Below are positions 24,900 to 38,913 of a stretch of DNA of 64,000 nucleotides, in pieces. A program made the position numbers and the translations under genes. Position 1 is the first letter of the stretch, and each line of letters opens with the position of its first letter. The stretch comes from Loxodes magnus (lineage: Eukaryota > Ciliophora > Karyorelictea > Loxodida > Loxodidae): assembly GCA_946699065.1 (NCBI GenBank), contig CAMPDV010000872.1, positions 1 to 64,000 of the forward strand, in the 5' to 3' direction. Below the pieces are notes generated by a model. It had not been told where the DNA came from and searched no databases. It saw only the letters and a program-made list of their open reading frames with translations.

Positions 24900-27580
24900 A
24901 CAATTAACAGAAAATAAAAATTGAAAGATTAAAATAAGGAAATAAAGGAATTTATCTATTTTCAGCCAAATGATAACATTTAAGCTATGTAAAATAATTC
25001 AGATATCTAAAGTCGATAGAAAGCAGCAAAGAAATTCTATTTACATAGAGTTAGATAAATTTTAACTTTAAAGCTAGTTAGTATATTAATTAATGCTGAT
25101 CTAAAGTCTAAGCAAACTTAATACTAAAAGTTTGTAACGAGCTATGATATATAGCTTGATAAAAAACTAGGAACTTGAAGGTACTATAAAGAAGAAGAAA
25201 GAGTAGGTAACAAATTAACTATAGCTATTTTTAATTAAAACAGTCAAAATGAAGAATTAGGTTAATAGTAAGAATAGGGTTAAAAATCTCATATTCATAA
25301 TTAAAGGTCGCTAAATTACAGAAAATATTTAAGGTAAATTCATCATCTAGTTATTAAAAACAACTAAGCAAGAGATATAATTAATAAATTACTATAAAAT
25401 CTATTTTAATTAAAATTAGCATGCTTAGCCTTTCTTTAAAATAAATTTGTCGTAATTTAAGAAGAAAATTTAATATAGCTATCCTAGCAATATGAGATGG
25501 ATAGGGAGAAATAAGATCTATTAATTACACTTTGTAAAAGAGTAACTTGTGATAGACTAAAGAGAGATGAGTTCTTTAAAACATTTCCTAATTTCTTTCA
25601 CCTTCATAAGATATAGTTGAATATTTAAAAGGATAAACAATAACCAGATCAATAACCTTAAATTCAAAGAGCAAGAATTGAGTAGAGGAATGGTTAGCTT
25701 GAAAATAATATGTCTAACTATCTAAGCTTTAAGTCTAAATTTGTTAAGGAATTCCACTATTGAGACTTCTTAGAAAGAAAAATAAATTTTCGAAGACTAT
25801 AGCTTAAGATAAAATGAAGTCTAAATAAGAATAAATGACAAGTAAAAAGCCCTTCAAGTGAAAATAGAGCTTTTGACTGATGAAAAATAAATCTTTAGAA
25901 AAAGTAATTTTAATCGAAAGAACTAGAATGTTTCTAATAGATTATTCAACCATATCTAAGATAAAAATAAAGTATTAAAAGGTATTCAGAAAAGAGATAC
26001 TAATAAAATCTAAATGCTAGCGAATTTTAAAAAAGTACTTGCCCATAAAAGCAGATATCCAAGTTCAATGAAAGGTATCTTTTTAAGTCAATTAAGATAA
26101 GCTTTTTATAAAATCGGATTGTTGGGGAATAATAGAAGGTTTTTCAAGTTTTGATATATGAGACCTTTAAATAAAAATAAGCTAATATGACATTATAATC
26201 ATTTTCTAAGGAATATAGTTTCTTAAGTAACTACTACATTAGGAAAAATAGGAAAATAAACTATGCATTTTTAATAGGACGCATTTGCAAAACTAGTCAA
26301 TTTAGAGTTAACTTGATATTAATCCAAAACGAACATAACCATCTTAAAAATTTAAAAAATTGAGCAAGAAGTTTAGAGGATCTTTTTAAGACTCTGAAAC
26401 TGAGGAAAAGATAAATCAGTACTCGTAGAATAGAAAGGATGAAATACACAAGTAGACGAAATCAATTAGCATCTCAAAACATAAAAAAATAAAAGTTAGT
26501 ATAAACCATCTAGGACTAAATCTTTTATTTAATTTCATTTAAGAGCATTTCTTAAAAGATCTTTTAAAACAGAATTCCACTTATAGAATTTTTGACATTA
26601 CAAGAAGTTCCGAGTGGTCTTTATTAGTTAAAAAAGACTTGTAATATTTAGAACGCTAAATAAATGTAAATAAAGCTTTTTAATTGCTAGAAAAATGCGA
26701 TTCTAAGCTTTAACAATGAATTTGGAGAGAAGAATAAATTCTAAAAAGCAACACGCAGAAATTATGGGTAGAACTCTGAATTATATATTAATAATACGCT
26801 ACTCTGATATTAAACTGAATATTGAATCAAGTGCTTACTTAAATTATTTCAAAAACTGATTAATGAAGCTGAAAATAATAGAGATATATGATTAAAAAAT
26901 TTCCAGAAAATTAGTTCTTTCTAGCCGTAAAAGAGGAGTGATAATATGCCAGCCAATCATACAAATTTTTCAAGTGCAAATTATAGAAACTTCTCCCTAT
27001 TCTAAAGCAGAAAGGGTAACCTTTAATAATATTAGCAAAGCTTTCTAAAACCCTTAGAAGAAGAGCTAGTTTTCCTCAAAATTTATTTTACAAATAGAAA
27101 GAAAATTTTCAGGGAAATAAATAGATTATTTTAGGATTACAATAGCATTTTTTGATCATACTACTAAATAATGTAACCTAATGCATTCTCTCCTTAAGGT
27201 AACATGAAGCAAATCACAGTAATTCAAAATAAAACTTTTATAAGTCAAAGTCTTACAATAGCGAAACAATTGAAGAATTAAGGAAAAACAAACCTACTTA
27301 GAAAGAACATTTAAAATAATCCTCTACAAGTATCATCAACTTATCCTTAGTAGGAACTAACTAATCATAAGCAAGAAAAAGAGATTTACTAAAAGAATGC
27401 CATCAGAATAAGAGAATCCGTAATTACTCTTTAGAAAGTCAGGATAACTGTAAAAGCTAATCTTGGCGATCTTTAATAGCAAGCGTAAAGCATTCAGCCT
27501 TTGAATAATTATTTTAGAAGCATAAATTATTCGTTTTAATATAATTAGCATAAAAATTATGTTACAATCTAATAAATTTA
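24900..27580 (+). pseudogene. unrecognised large gene spread over several plus-strand frames
   Basis: A 2.7 kb stretch in which polar, protein-like sequence can be followed on the plus strand with TAA/TAG as Gln, passing through several frames. Examples: SRQKAAKKFYLHRVRQ near 25.0 kb, QQYEMDREKQDLLITLCKR near 25.5 kb, QDSETEEKINQYSQNRKDEI near 26.4 kb, and a tail SKSYNSETIEELRKNKPTQK near 27.25 kb. The acidic and Gln-rich composition is unlike translated non-coding AT-rich DNA. Some frame changes may be introns, but several lie in A-runs and look like indels, and TGAs also interrupt. No known domain is recognised. Competing frames are also open (for example 24,970-25,620, 216 codons), so exact boundaries are uncertain. 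Confidence 0.5.
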
Positions 27581-29215
27581 TTTTATAAACTTTTATGTTA
27601 ATAACTTTATTTTATAATGATACTAAATATTAGTTTAAAGTAATTTAATTAAATGTTTCTTTTTTTTATCTATAAAAACAACTAAATACAAGCATAAAAT
27701 ACTATATATGAGTTTACTAGTTAAATAATTTGATTTAAGATATTCTATAGTAAATAAACGAATTGCTCTTATCATATTTTCTAGTTATATCCATACAAAT
27801 TATTTAATATTTTCCAATTATATTTATTTAATTTTATAAAATGTATATACATTTTTAAATATATTAAAAATGCTTATGTGCTTATTAATTTTAAACTTAT
27901 CAATTTTAATTTTTTTACCATTATATTAACTTTACTTGAAATCTATTTTATTCTGTTTATTTTCATTTACTATTCATTTTTATGATAATTTCTTTATTGA
28001 TTGCTCTATTTTTTTACATAATAAGCATTTGTAAAATTTGTAATTTCAAAATTTATCCCAAAAAGCATTTAACTTCCTTTTTTTATTTTAATCTTTTATT
28101 ATTATTCAAAATTCTTGATGTTATCAAAATATAATAATTACATTTAAATTTCTTGATATTATTAAATATTGATATATGCAATTAATATTTGCTGATCCAA
28201 TTAAAATAATTCTACTTTAACAACTAACATTTCTTATTTCAGTATTCCTGAAATTTCTTCAAATCGTTTATCATATAAATGATCAATAAAACTGAAAAAC
28301 TTAAATTATTTAACCGTCTTTACTTTACTTACTATAATTTTTGTCTTTTATGGTTTGTTTATAAATTTATTTTTATTTTTAATTAAATCGATTATATTTA
28401 TGCATTATTATTATAAATAATAAAAAAGTTTGTACTTTTCAAGGATTTTCATTCCTTTCTGGAAAAAACCGTAAGGTTTTTTTTTTTTTTAATATTAAAA
28501 AACTTTAAAAATTCAGTTTTTATCCGAACTCTGTGATTCGAATAATAATGCTTTCTTGATTTAATATTGTCTTCCTTTTAGTAATCAATCATTTTCTATA
28601 TCCCTTTCCTTCGCTAAGATATATTTTGTTATAATAAGAAATTATATTTTTGGTAGTTTGAAAAAGTTTGTTATATATACTTTATCTATGTAAAAGAAAA
28701 TAGATAGGATAAGTAACCAAATATACATACTGATGATTTAAATATTAAAGCAAAAAAATGTAGTTTATAGTAAATCTAAGTTATAGTTATATATTTTAAA
28801 GCTTTATTAATTTTTATATTATCATAAACTATTATATTTTATTTTTGTTTATAATTCTATAATACTATTTCGTAATAATAGCTATAATATCTTATAAGGC
28901 TTTCTTCTCAATTATCCTTAAGAATACAAATAAAAGTATCAACTACCATATCCTCAGCTAAATGAGTTATTTAGATTATATATATTAAAACATTAACTAA
29001 TAGAATCTTGATTTTTATGACTTATAATGGTTTATGAAATTTCCTAATCAATATTAAATTCTCATTAATTAGAAAAAGTAAATTAATAAATTAAGCAATC
29101 AAATGTGTTTATTTAGAGATATTATAACTAAGTATAGGAACTAAGAAAATAATTACTATCCAGATACATATTTATATAATTTTTAACTTTTAACCTTAAA
29201 AAGTTACTTAGGATA
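27581..29215. other. AT-rich interval without recognisable gene
   Basis: A T-run of about 13 lies near 28,470. No gene, RNA or repeat array seen. Confidence 0.6.
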
Positions 29216-29219
29216 TTAA

Positions 29220-29530
29220 AAGAAATTCAAAATAGTTAAGCATCTAATTCTGATGAATCAAAGGAGAATTATTGAAATATGGAGGAGATTATATTAATAT
29301 AGTTTTTAACTATTTTTTAAATAATATACTTAGATTTGAACGAAATTATGATTAATTTAATACCTCAATCATAATTCAAATGTTTAAGAAGGAAGTAAAA
29401 ACGATTGAAAAAATTGAAGTTTTAGTTAGAAAAATTGACTAAGAAGAAAGTGGTAAGAGAAGTTGAGGAAAGAAGAGTAATGCTATGTACATTTCAAAAT
29501 TAATGTCTTTAATTTGAAGAAATCATTCTA
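29220..29530 (+). mobile_element. LINE reverse-transcriptase fragment
   Basis: The plus strand encodes IKGELLKYGGDYINIVFNYF and, further on, TSIIIQMFKKEV. These align by eye with IKSEFIKCAGEEIQLIMYCF and TSIIIPIFKED of the LINE at the window start (RT domains 0-1). No upstream KAAGPD block is intact and no catalytic FADD block follows, so only a scrap of RT remains. It is broken: the frame before the first block contains adjacent TGAs. AT-rich DNA lies on both sides. Confidence 0.7.
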
Positions 29531-30470
29531 GCATTTAAAGATACCAAAAATCTTTTTGATTGCAACTAAGTATTTTAAATATTTAATTTTTAATTGTTTT
29601 AAAATTTGAAAATTTCCGATTAGAAAAATGCTTTTTTTGTATCTTACCTTTAAATATTTTAATTATTTAATTTTTTATTTTAACTAAAGATAAATAATAA
29701 ATTAAATAAGAAAAATAGAAAATTAATATTTTATTTTATACATAAAATTATAGGGAAATAATAAGTTACTAAGTATAAAACTATAAACTAGCAATAAATA
29801 TTAATTATTTCTCTTGTTATTATTATCATAATTAGAATTTATAATTATTTTAAAAAGTAGAAATACTATAAATTAAAAATATTAACTTTAAACATTTTAG
29901 ATATGAACAAAGTTTTAATATATAAAAATAAAAAATAGCTTATTTAATAGTCAGCAAAACTTAATTGCTATATAAATAGTATTATTTATATGATTAATTT
30001 ATAAAAAAGAAATTAAATTACCAAATTTTAAGATTTAGCTTAATTTAATTTCAAGGTTCTTTTAATAATTTTGATCAGACACTTATAAGTAAATGTATCT
30101 AAAATATAATTAAATTTTGAATTTATAATTATTAAAAATAATTAGTTAAATTGTAAAATAGATGCATATATAGGTATTTGTAAATTTTAATGACTAGTAA
30201 TGCTTTATTTATTATTATTATCTTAAAATTTATATTATTTATTAATTAAAAATAATAGACTAGATTAACTTTAATTTAGATAGTAAAATTATTTATTTTA
30301 CTTTTTAAATTAAAATATTTTGATTATTTTAAGCAAATATTCAGCATTATTTTATTTACTTTTTAAGTATTTTTTTAGTTTAATTGCTTTAATAAATTAA
30401 AATTATTAAATCTTAGTCTGTTTTAATACAATAACCAAAATATCACATAAGGATACTTCTTTCTTTTATT
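29531..30470. other. AT-rich interval without recognisable gene
   Basis: Open TGA-free runs occur but their translations are Ile/Asn/Lys-dominated with no motif; treated as non-coding. Confidence 0.5.
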
Positions 30471-30575
30471 CTTCACAAATTTTATTTGTTTTAAGAATAT
30501 TATTCTCGGAAACTTTTATATATTATCACGAGTTATGCCTCCCTAAATTTCAGAAAAGTTCTAAAAGAACTCCAG
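30471..30575 (+). repeat. dispersed repeat R1, copy a
   Basis: Shares the order CTTCACAAATTTTATTTG, a GGAAA..TTT..TATAT stretch, a CGAG/CGAC word and a CCTAAATTT..AAAAGTTCT tail with 33,547-33,655, in the same orientation. Probably copies of a short interspersed element or ends of a larger decayed one; no pol III promoter is evident. Confidence 0.6.
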
Positions 30576-33546
30576 CAAATATTGCCATATAATTAAGTAA
30601 GCTTAACTACAATTATCAAATTTATAATGATATTATTATAATATTAACTTTCTAATTAAAATAGTTAAATTCCAAGTTCTTCTTATATTAAATAATTCTA
30701 TTAACTGGATTATACTAAATTATTATTTACTTTTTAAAATTTTAATAAATATATATTTACCTTATTAATCTATTTTAGACAAAAAGATTATTGTTTTCTT
30801 CAAATATTTCTTATTTATATATTTATTTGGATAATAACTAATAAACATTTTTATTTTTAAAACATCAAAAATTTTAAAATTTTCCTTCAAATGTTAAAAA
30901 CATTATAATATCTTAATGTACTACCTTATATAAAATTATATCTTTTGATATAAGAATTTAATGAATAAGATTCTTAAGATAAAAATAAAGAATAATAATA
31001 CAATAAAATAATATTGATAATTATTTGTATTATTCATTTTAAATACTCATTATTTTAATCTTTTTCTATTATATTTTTCTGTTTATTCTTTTACTATAGG
31101 AACATTTTCTAATTTTTAGATACTAAAATCTCTCAATTTTCGATAAATTATTGTTTCTAATTGGGATTAAAATTTATTTGATTACTATTTCTTACATTTG
31201 TCAGTATTTTGCTTCTGTTAAATTACTTAGGTATTTTTATTTAGATTATTATGCTTTTCTTTTGCTTTTTATTTTAATATTTTCACAATTAGTAAAGATA
31301 AGGCTTATAAGATTTATTATAATTTAGAAAATTCCTAATTTTGACATTCATGTAGAGCAAAAGCTCTCTAATGCGTAATATTATCTCTCTTTGCTTAAGT
31401 AAATAATTTGACAAAAGAGTTTGATAATTCTTCATAATGTTTTGACTATTTTATAAACAAAATGTATTTTTGTATAGCAATTAATTAAATTACTAATAAT
31501 TAGTATTAATATCCAGCATTGCTTAAGCAAGTTGCAAGAAATATTAAAACTATCCAAGAATAGTATTTTAATTATAACTTCTTGCTTGTGCATCCTGTAA
31601 TTTTGATACTTTAAAGAGTAAACGTCATTAAGGTTATTTATAAACTTAAATAAATAATTAAGTTAAGTAAGATTAATTAAATATGCTTATCTTATAATAA
31701 AGAATGCTATATTTTTATATAATTAAAAAAGATAAAATAAAAAGGTAATACTTCATAGTTACGATAAATAAGAGTAAACTGTGTTTTATCTTATTCATAT
31801 GATTGGAAAAATAGCGAAAAATTAGACAAATAATAGTAACTCTACTTCCTTAAATATAATAATAAAATAAATTAAATCAAAACTATATATAAAACATAAG
31901 AAATTAGCTCTCTAGCAAATAAATTTTGAACTTTAAGTAAAGCTAGTGGTAAATAAAATTAAAGATTAATAAATTAAACAGGAAGATTAAAAAAGATTTT
32001 CGATAATTTAACTAAAAATCAAAAACAATATCTTAGGAGTATTAAAGGTATTTTCTAAGATCCAATAGTACAGAAAAACATATATTTGCAAGATAAGAAA
32101 GTTGTAAAATAAGGAGAAAAACTCAAGAGAAAAGTTTTATTTTATAAATTTGTGAATTTTTTCAATTTAATAGCAAATGTTTAGTAATTAAATTAGTAAT
32201 TTTTAATTTATATTAAAAATCAATTGAATTAAAGATGGAAAGAAGATTGACACTAAATTTAATAAAAAGCTCATCAAAATAGAAGAAAATTATTCTAAAT
32301 TCAATGAAAGAAGCGAATTATAACTGTTTCTAAGAATTGCAATAAAGATCAGATAATTTTTCAGCAATAATTAATAAAATAAAAAAATAAAAAGTAAATA
32401 AATAATAAAGAAGTTGCAAAAATTTTCAATTTAAACAGATTACAAAATAAAAGGGGTGATAGATTGCAAATAGAGGAATAAAAATTGAAAATAAAAAATG
32501 TAAAAATGTTGTTTTTCATAAGTCACAAAACCATCAAATTAATAGGTAGCAAATTTTTTTGCACTTAAAAAAAACGTAAAAGAGGATAGAAAAAAATAAT
32601 AAAATTATGAATAATATTAAAGAACTGTAAAGAGATAATCAAAAAATGCTTGACTGTAAATAATTAGGACAATTTTAAAGAGAAAAATATATAATCCTCA
32701 AAAATAGACTATAATCAACAAGTTAACTAAGCAAGATTAAAAGCAAAAATCTCTAATTTTTCTAATCTATGGAAATCTCTTGAATGAGATTACTAAACAT
32801 TAATTTATTTTTATTATCATTATTTAACAAATAGGAGGAATTTTTTACTATAAAATAAAAAATAAATTAAAAAAGAAAATGTTTGCAAATTTTTTTTGAA
32901 TAGTAACAATAATTATTTATCGCTTTAAAGATTACAAAATATCAATTTCTTCAATTTCATATTTAATTTAAATATGAGCTAAAAAAGCACCTTAGTTCAT
33001 AATTCTCAAAAGTTTATGATAGTAATCCCTTAAATAAGAACAGTGTATCCATTTAAAGATATAATAAAATGTCTCATATTATTTACGTATATTTAGGGAT
33101 AATTAATAGGAAAATGACAATCTTGAATTATAAGTAAAAAATTCTATGATCAGACTCAAAGTTATATCTAATGATATTTTATTAAAATAATAATAATGAA
33201 ATTGTAGTTTGAATGAATGATAGCATTATAACATAAACTTTTCGCTAATTTTTACTATTTAAATTAAACTTTTTTAAATTTATTCATAATCATTATTCAA
33301 TCAAAAATAAATGATATTCTTTACTTATTTAATTTTGAAGTATTGTAATACTTTATTTATTTTACTTATGGATTTTAATATCTTCTGTGGTTTTAAGCAT
33401 TAGGGATAATTTAAGTTTTATTTATTTCTTAATTATTTTATATTAGTTTTTGAGCTTTATTTTTTATGTAACTTATATGAGATAAGTTTTAATTTGTTTT
33501 TAAATGCTAATCAAGTATTACTTAAATAAGCTTCATTCATTTTTCC
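30576..33546. other. AT-rich interval without recognisable gene
   Basis: Lies between the two R1 copies. No motif, RNA gene or array was recognised on either strand. Confidence 0.5.
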
Positions 33547-33655
33547 TTCACAAATTTTATTTGTTTTGGAATATCTTTTCTAGGAAATTTTCTATATATC
33601 TCGACTTGCGATACTTTCCTAATTTAAATTAAAAAGTTCTCAAAGTGCTTTAATT
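33547..33655 (+). repeat. dispersed repeat R1, copy b
   Basis: Second copy of the repeat at 30,471-30,575, same orientation, about 3 kb away and clearly diverged. Confidence 0.6.
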
Positions 33656-35695
33656 ATAATTTCGAGAAAATGAAGTCTACTTGCAATATAACGTTTACAT
33701 TTAAATATTATTTATTATAATATTAATTAATTAATTTAAAATCCTCAATAACAAGCTTTTTATTTATAATAGTAACTCTAAAATTTGAATGCCATAAACA
33801 ATTTTTATGTTTCTTTAAAAGAAAAGCATATATATGTATTATATATATGTAATCAATTTTAAATTAAAAAATATCAATATTATCATAAAATATTTATATC
33901 TAAATACTAATTTTAATAATAATAATATTGAAATTTCACTGTTTTGAAGAGCATCAAAAAATTAAAGTTTTTACTTCCAAAAAGTAAAAACTTATTTTAT
34001 CCAGCACTAGAAATGATATAGTGTAATATAAATATTAAATGAAAAAGAATCTTAAAATAAATCTATATAGCAATAATAGAAAATAATATAGATATTACAT
34101 TTTATTAATTATTATATAATTAAAGATACTAATTACTTTCATTTTTATATATTATATTTATGTTTATTCTTTTACTATAATAACATTTTCTATTATATTC
34201 ATATTTATCTAAATATTGCTTAATTTATTTAGATTTATAAACATTTTAAAATATTTACAAACTTAATGAAAAAGCAGTAAATGATGGATTAGTTATTAAA
34301 TAGATAATTATTTTAAGTTTAACTTAATAATAATTTCTAAATATAAAAATGATGCTACTCTGCTTAAAAAGAATAATTAGATCACTAGCAAATTAATATT
34401 AAAATATAATTAATTAAATTTAATTAATATATTTTATACAAACTTATTTTTATTATACCTAAATAATATACAAAATCTATATTTTTATGTTTACACTAGC
34501 TAAATTTTTATGGATCAAAATCTACCAAAAATATAGAAATCCTTAAATATCACTTATTTTAAGAACCAAACTTTATATCTAAATTAAGAAGTTCATTAAA
34601 TTAAAATTGCATGGATTTAGCGATTAAAAGCTTATATTTTGATAAATATATACTATAAATAATGCAGCTAAGTAATAAAAGTATTAAGATTAAGCTTAAG
34701 AACTGTTTAAAATACTCATCTAAAAATCTATTCTTATTTAGGTGTTTAAGACCATATCTAAATAGCTTTGAACTTAAATTATAACGTTCAGACAAAAGAT
34801 TTCGAAAATTTTTTAAGGTCTAAGATTTTAGTTCAAAAGTTATTTGAAAAATAAAGTATCAATACTTATGCTTATAAAAACCTAAAATTGATTAATATTT
34901 ACATATAATAAATGTTAAAGGAGTATTTAAAAGAATATCAGTCTAAGACAAATAATACATTTATTATTTATAAAAATAATTAAAAAAGTTTTCAGAAAAA
35001 AAATAAAGAATAAGTATTTTTACAGAAAGAAATAAAGTATAATTTTTAAGATAGATATAGAAAAGTTTATAATTAAAAAAAGGATAAAAATAATTATCTA
35101 TAGGGTTAATTTAACTTCCAATAATAATTAAAAAATTATTAATTAGTAACTAAGTTATTTATTTATAAAAATTTAGTTATCTAATATGAATAATTCACTA
35201 TTAGATTATTGAAACCCAAATTTATTTATTTTCCATAGCTAAATTTTTAGTATCATCTTTCAATTATTAAATATTATTACAAATTATAGCTTATAATTTC
35301 CAATAAGCTTTATTAATTTTTGCGGTTCTTTTATAATACTAATACAGATTTATAAAGAATCTTTCTTTATTTTATTTGACGATAGTTCAATAGTAGAAGT
35401 TTTTCTCATAATATTATAGTTCTTAAATATATAAAATATGAATAAAGTACAATAAAAATACTAATAACTAGAAAAATATACATATAAGCAATGGATAAAT
35501 ATTAATATAGCAAAGATAAACTAACTAATAAATCTTTAAAAATGGGATATTTATGTGATTGATAGAATTTATATATAAAATTAATAAAAAGTGGTAATTT
35601 TAATAAAAATAATTACTTAACTAAGAAATAATTTACATTTATAAATTTAGAATATTTTTTAAAATAAAGATATTATAAATTATTCACTTTGAAAT
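33656..35695. other. AT-rich interval without recognisable gene
   Basis: No supported gene. Short open frames here translate to hydrophobic or low-complexity sequence. Confidence 0.5.
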
Positions 35696-35783
35696 ATGTA
35701 AAGGCAGGAGCATGGATTCTTTTATTCATATATAGTATTGTGCAAGAGATTATACAAGAGTTTAAATAATTAAAAAATTATGA

Positions 35784-36077
35784 TTTAATAAATTTTTATC
35801 TTACAATCAAATCTTTCTCAATCGTGATTTAAAAGAGAAACTTCAGCAAGTAAAATTAGCAATTAAAAATTATAATTTCATCAAAAATTACTTTCAAAAA
35901 AATTAATAATTTGAATAAACTGATTAAATGGTAAAGGATATACAACTTTATTTAGATTATTTAAAAAATATAGAAGAAGATGAAAAACATGAAGATGAAA
36001 GATACAATGAAAAAATGAGCATGCATTAGAGGAAAGTGAATGAAATAGATGAAAAATAAATAGTTCAAGATGTTTGA
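35784..36077 (+). CDS. small acidic coding patch, probable C-terminal exon or 49-aa ORF
   Basis: The frame opens after TGA 35,781-35,783 and runs to TGA 36,075-36,077 (97 codons); the first ATG is at 35,928, giving 49 residues. The sequence KEKLQQVKLAIKNYNF followed by LKNIEEDEKHEDERYNEK is strongly charged and helical, unlike translated spacer. Coding-like sequence in other frames lies just upstream (35,696-35,780), so this may be the last exon of a split or frame-broken gene. No domain recognised. Confidence 0.45.
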
Positions 36078-36529
36078 TGAAACAGTGTTAAAAAATTATA
36101 TTTCTATATGAAATATAGTAAAAATATATAAAATGTATATAATTGCTTATTTTTATGTAATTTTCATTATACATAATAATATAAACTTTATTAGCATTAA
36201 ATTTTATTCATTTATATAGTTTACAATAGTCTCTAATAAAATACCAATCGTAAAATATTAATTTTTTAGCATATTTATATTGTAATTAAGTTTATAATGT
36301 ATATAAAAATGTTAGAAATTAATCAAATAAAGCATTAAATATCTAAATGTTATAAAATTTTATTATAGTAAAAGAATATACAGAAAAACAATAAAAAAAT
36401 ATAAATAATAAGAAGAAGAAATCACTTAAATAAAAATGTTAATGAAATGAAGTTACTGATATAAATCAGATACTTCATTTTAATTATGTTCAAAAGTTCA
36501 AAAATCGTTCTTTCCATCTTCCAACTTTC
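36078..36529. other. AT-rich interval without recognisable gene
   Basis: No gene, RNA or repeat recognised. Confidence 0.5.
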
Positions 36530-37060
36530 CCCGTTGTTTCTTGTGTTTTCTTATTGTTCTTCTTTAGGCTCCAATCAATTATCTGTGTTTTATTCTACAA
36601 TTTCAATTCTTTTTTTGTAGATCTACATCCATTTACTTATGAGAAATGAACTGCTAGTTTATGTAGAGTTAATCGTAAGTTACTAGTTTTTCCAAGTTTT
36701 TTCCAGGAAATTTATCAGAGATATTTCTAACTATGTCCTAATAGTAGACACATTCGAAGATAGTCTAAACGTGTCTTTTCCATCACATTTACAGAGGTAA
36801 TTTTTTACAGGATAATTAAGCATATGTAAGTCGTATTGAAAACTGTAAGAATTAGTTCTAAATTTAAAGATTGAGATGATTTCTTTTTTATATTCTTTGT
36901 TTAGTTTAGTGTAATTTATTTCAGGAAATTTCAAAAGTCCTCCAAGTTGCTCTCTAAATATCTGTGCAGTGGGCATGTCTCTATATCGTATAGTTGCTTT
37001 TTAATAGAATTTTTTTCTTATGTTTTCTTCAATAAGATTCTCAAAAGAAAGTATTTAGAA
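36530..37060 (-). mobile_element. LINE ORF2 C-terminal fragment
   Basis: On the minus strand an open frame from ATG 36,976 to TGA 36,575-36,577 (133 codons; in-frame sequence continues upstream to about 37,030) encodes REQLGGLLKFPEINY, KFRTNSYSF and YLCKCDGKDTFRL. The C-x-C-x2-K-D-T-F arrangement after a region of thumb-like helices resembles the Cys-rich end of LINE ORF2 proteins, where a C-C-H-C knuckle follows the RT. Only the C-terminus is present. It is higher in GC than its surroundings. The His and last Cys of the knuckle are not clear, so the call rests on overall pattern. Confidence 0.5.
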
Positions 37061-37360
37061 ATAATGATTTGGTCGTCATTGTTAATTCCGTAATATTAAA
37101 TATAAATAATAAAGATTTAAAATTATAAATAATTAATAGAACAGAATATCTAAATTATCTTATTATTATTCCTTTTCTTAAGATTTTTCTTCATTATTTT
37201 ATTATATTAAATAAGTATATTATTATGCAAGATTACATTTTGGTTTAATAAATATGAATTATCTTTTGAAAGAAAAGCTACAAATATATGATCCTAGAAT
37301 GAAATTTCTTCATTTTTTATATTTTAAAAAATATGAAAATATGAAAAATTGGGACAATTG

Positions 37361-37474
37361 GATTTCAGATCTCAAAAGTTGGAAGAATTTGAAGAAGTAA
37401 CTTCTAAAAATAATGTCTCTAATGCCATGTAGGATACAAAATTACTTTATTATTTTAATATTTTTACAACAGTT
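37361..37474 (+). repeat. dispersed repeat R2, copy a
   Basis: Shares with 38,914-39,022 the ordered words GATTTC, TTGAAGAA, a TAATGTCTCTA-like stretch, GATACAA/CATACAA, and TAATATTTTTA.CAACAG, in the same orientation. Lies a few hundred bases beyond the LINE C-terminal fragment, so it may derive from a LINE 3' region. Confidence 0.55.
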
Positions 37475-38913
37475 GTTTTAAAAAGTTCGGAAAACTTAGG
37501 AAGTGATGACATATAGAAATATGCATACAGATCTTATAAAACAAATAATTCTAAGAGAAATATATGAACAAAGTTGTTTATTTAGATAATTTATTAATAT
37601 TTTAGCAGACTAAAGCTTTGTCTTAAATAGAATAAAACTAAAAAATTTAATAAAAGTAGTTTACTTAGTAATCAAATTATCCATAGTATTTAAAACAACT
37701 AAAGCATAAATAAAAAATAAGTAAATTAAGTTTTACTATCGTAAATAAAGTAGATGTGGTCTAATATTTAATGATATTAATAATATAATAGTATGATATT
37801 GAATTAAATAAAGTATGACATATGCATATAGATGCTATTATTATATAATGGAATTAATAAATGCTAATAATTTTAAATAAAGAAAATTATGTTTCTATAT
37901 ACTTTCTAATAATTATTTTAAGACATATTAAAGCTGATTAGTTACAAAATACAAGTAATTATGTTAAACTAATAGATTAGATATTTTTCATAGAGATTAA
38001 TCATATAAATCAATATTTTTTACAAAAATTTAGCTTTATCAATATAAAAATAATAAGCAAAATTTGATATATTTAATATATTAAAATTACATTCATAATG
38101 AAAAGTATTTAATACAAAATATTTTAATTTATAATATGTTTTGGTTATAAATAATTATTTCCTTCATATAATAAGAATAAGACAAATCAGATATAATTAT
38201 TTTTTATTAATGCTTCATATTTTATAACTATAGATTTAAACTCAATCTATCTTCAGTACTTTTTAAATATTTCTTAATTTAAAATTAAGATTAAAAAAAT
38301 TATTATAAATATTTAAAGAAAAATATAGAAAGAATAATTAGTAAATTTTTAAGCTAAAAAAATGAATTATAAAATACTTATTAGTAATTATATTGTAACT
38401 TTATTAATAAATAATTCTATTTTTTGTAAATATTAGTACCCGAAAATTTTATCTAATAAATGAGAAAATTAAATAGAAAGAAAAAATAAATGTATTATAA
38501 TTTATAAAAATAGCATATAATTTTGAAAATAATATAAAAATTAGAAAGTAAGTAAGAAAATTTAGAGATTGGTAATAAAAGAATCACTTTAATTAGTTTT
38601 ATACTTAATATTATATTTAAAATAATAACTTAGATAGATCATTCCTTTTACAACATTGAACATCATTAAGATAAATTGTAATTATGCAAATTACTATAAT
38701 TCCTTTTTTTTATTTTAACTTCCTTTTTTTATTAATTAAATTAAAGAATATAGCTGGTTATGAAGGAGAATGATAAAAAATTTAAATATGCTTTACCTTT
38801 AAAATGATAAAATTTAATTTTTGATGCTCTTATACAAAATTAATTTTCATTGTTCTCCTTTTCCAACTTTTAAAAAATACGGAACCGACAAAACTCTAAG
38901 AAAGTTAAACTTT
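37475..38913. other. AT-rich interval without recognisable gene
   Basis: Between the R2 copies. Nothing else recognised. Confidence 0.5.

Noticed and set aside
24970-25620. Uninterrupted 216-codon plus frame starting at an ATG
   Set aside because: A neighbouring frame over the same DNA has a much more polar, protein-like product; the 216-codon run is probably open by chance.
34601-34795. Minus-strand 64-codon frame
   Set aside because: Hydrophobic, AT-driven translation with no motif and no coding-like extension in ciliate code.
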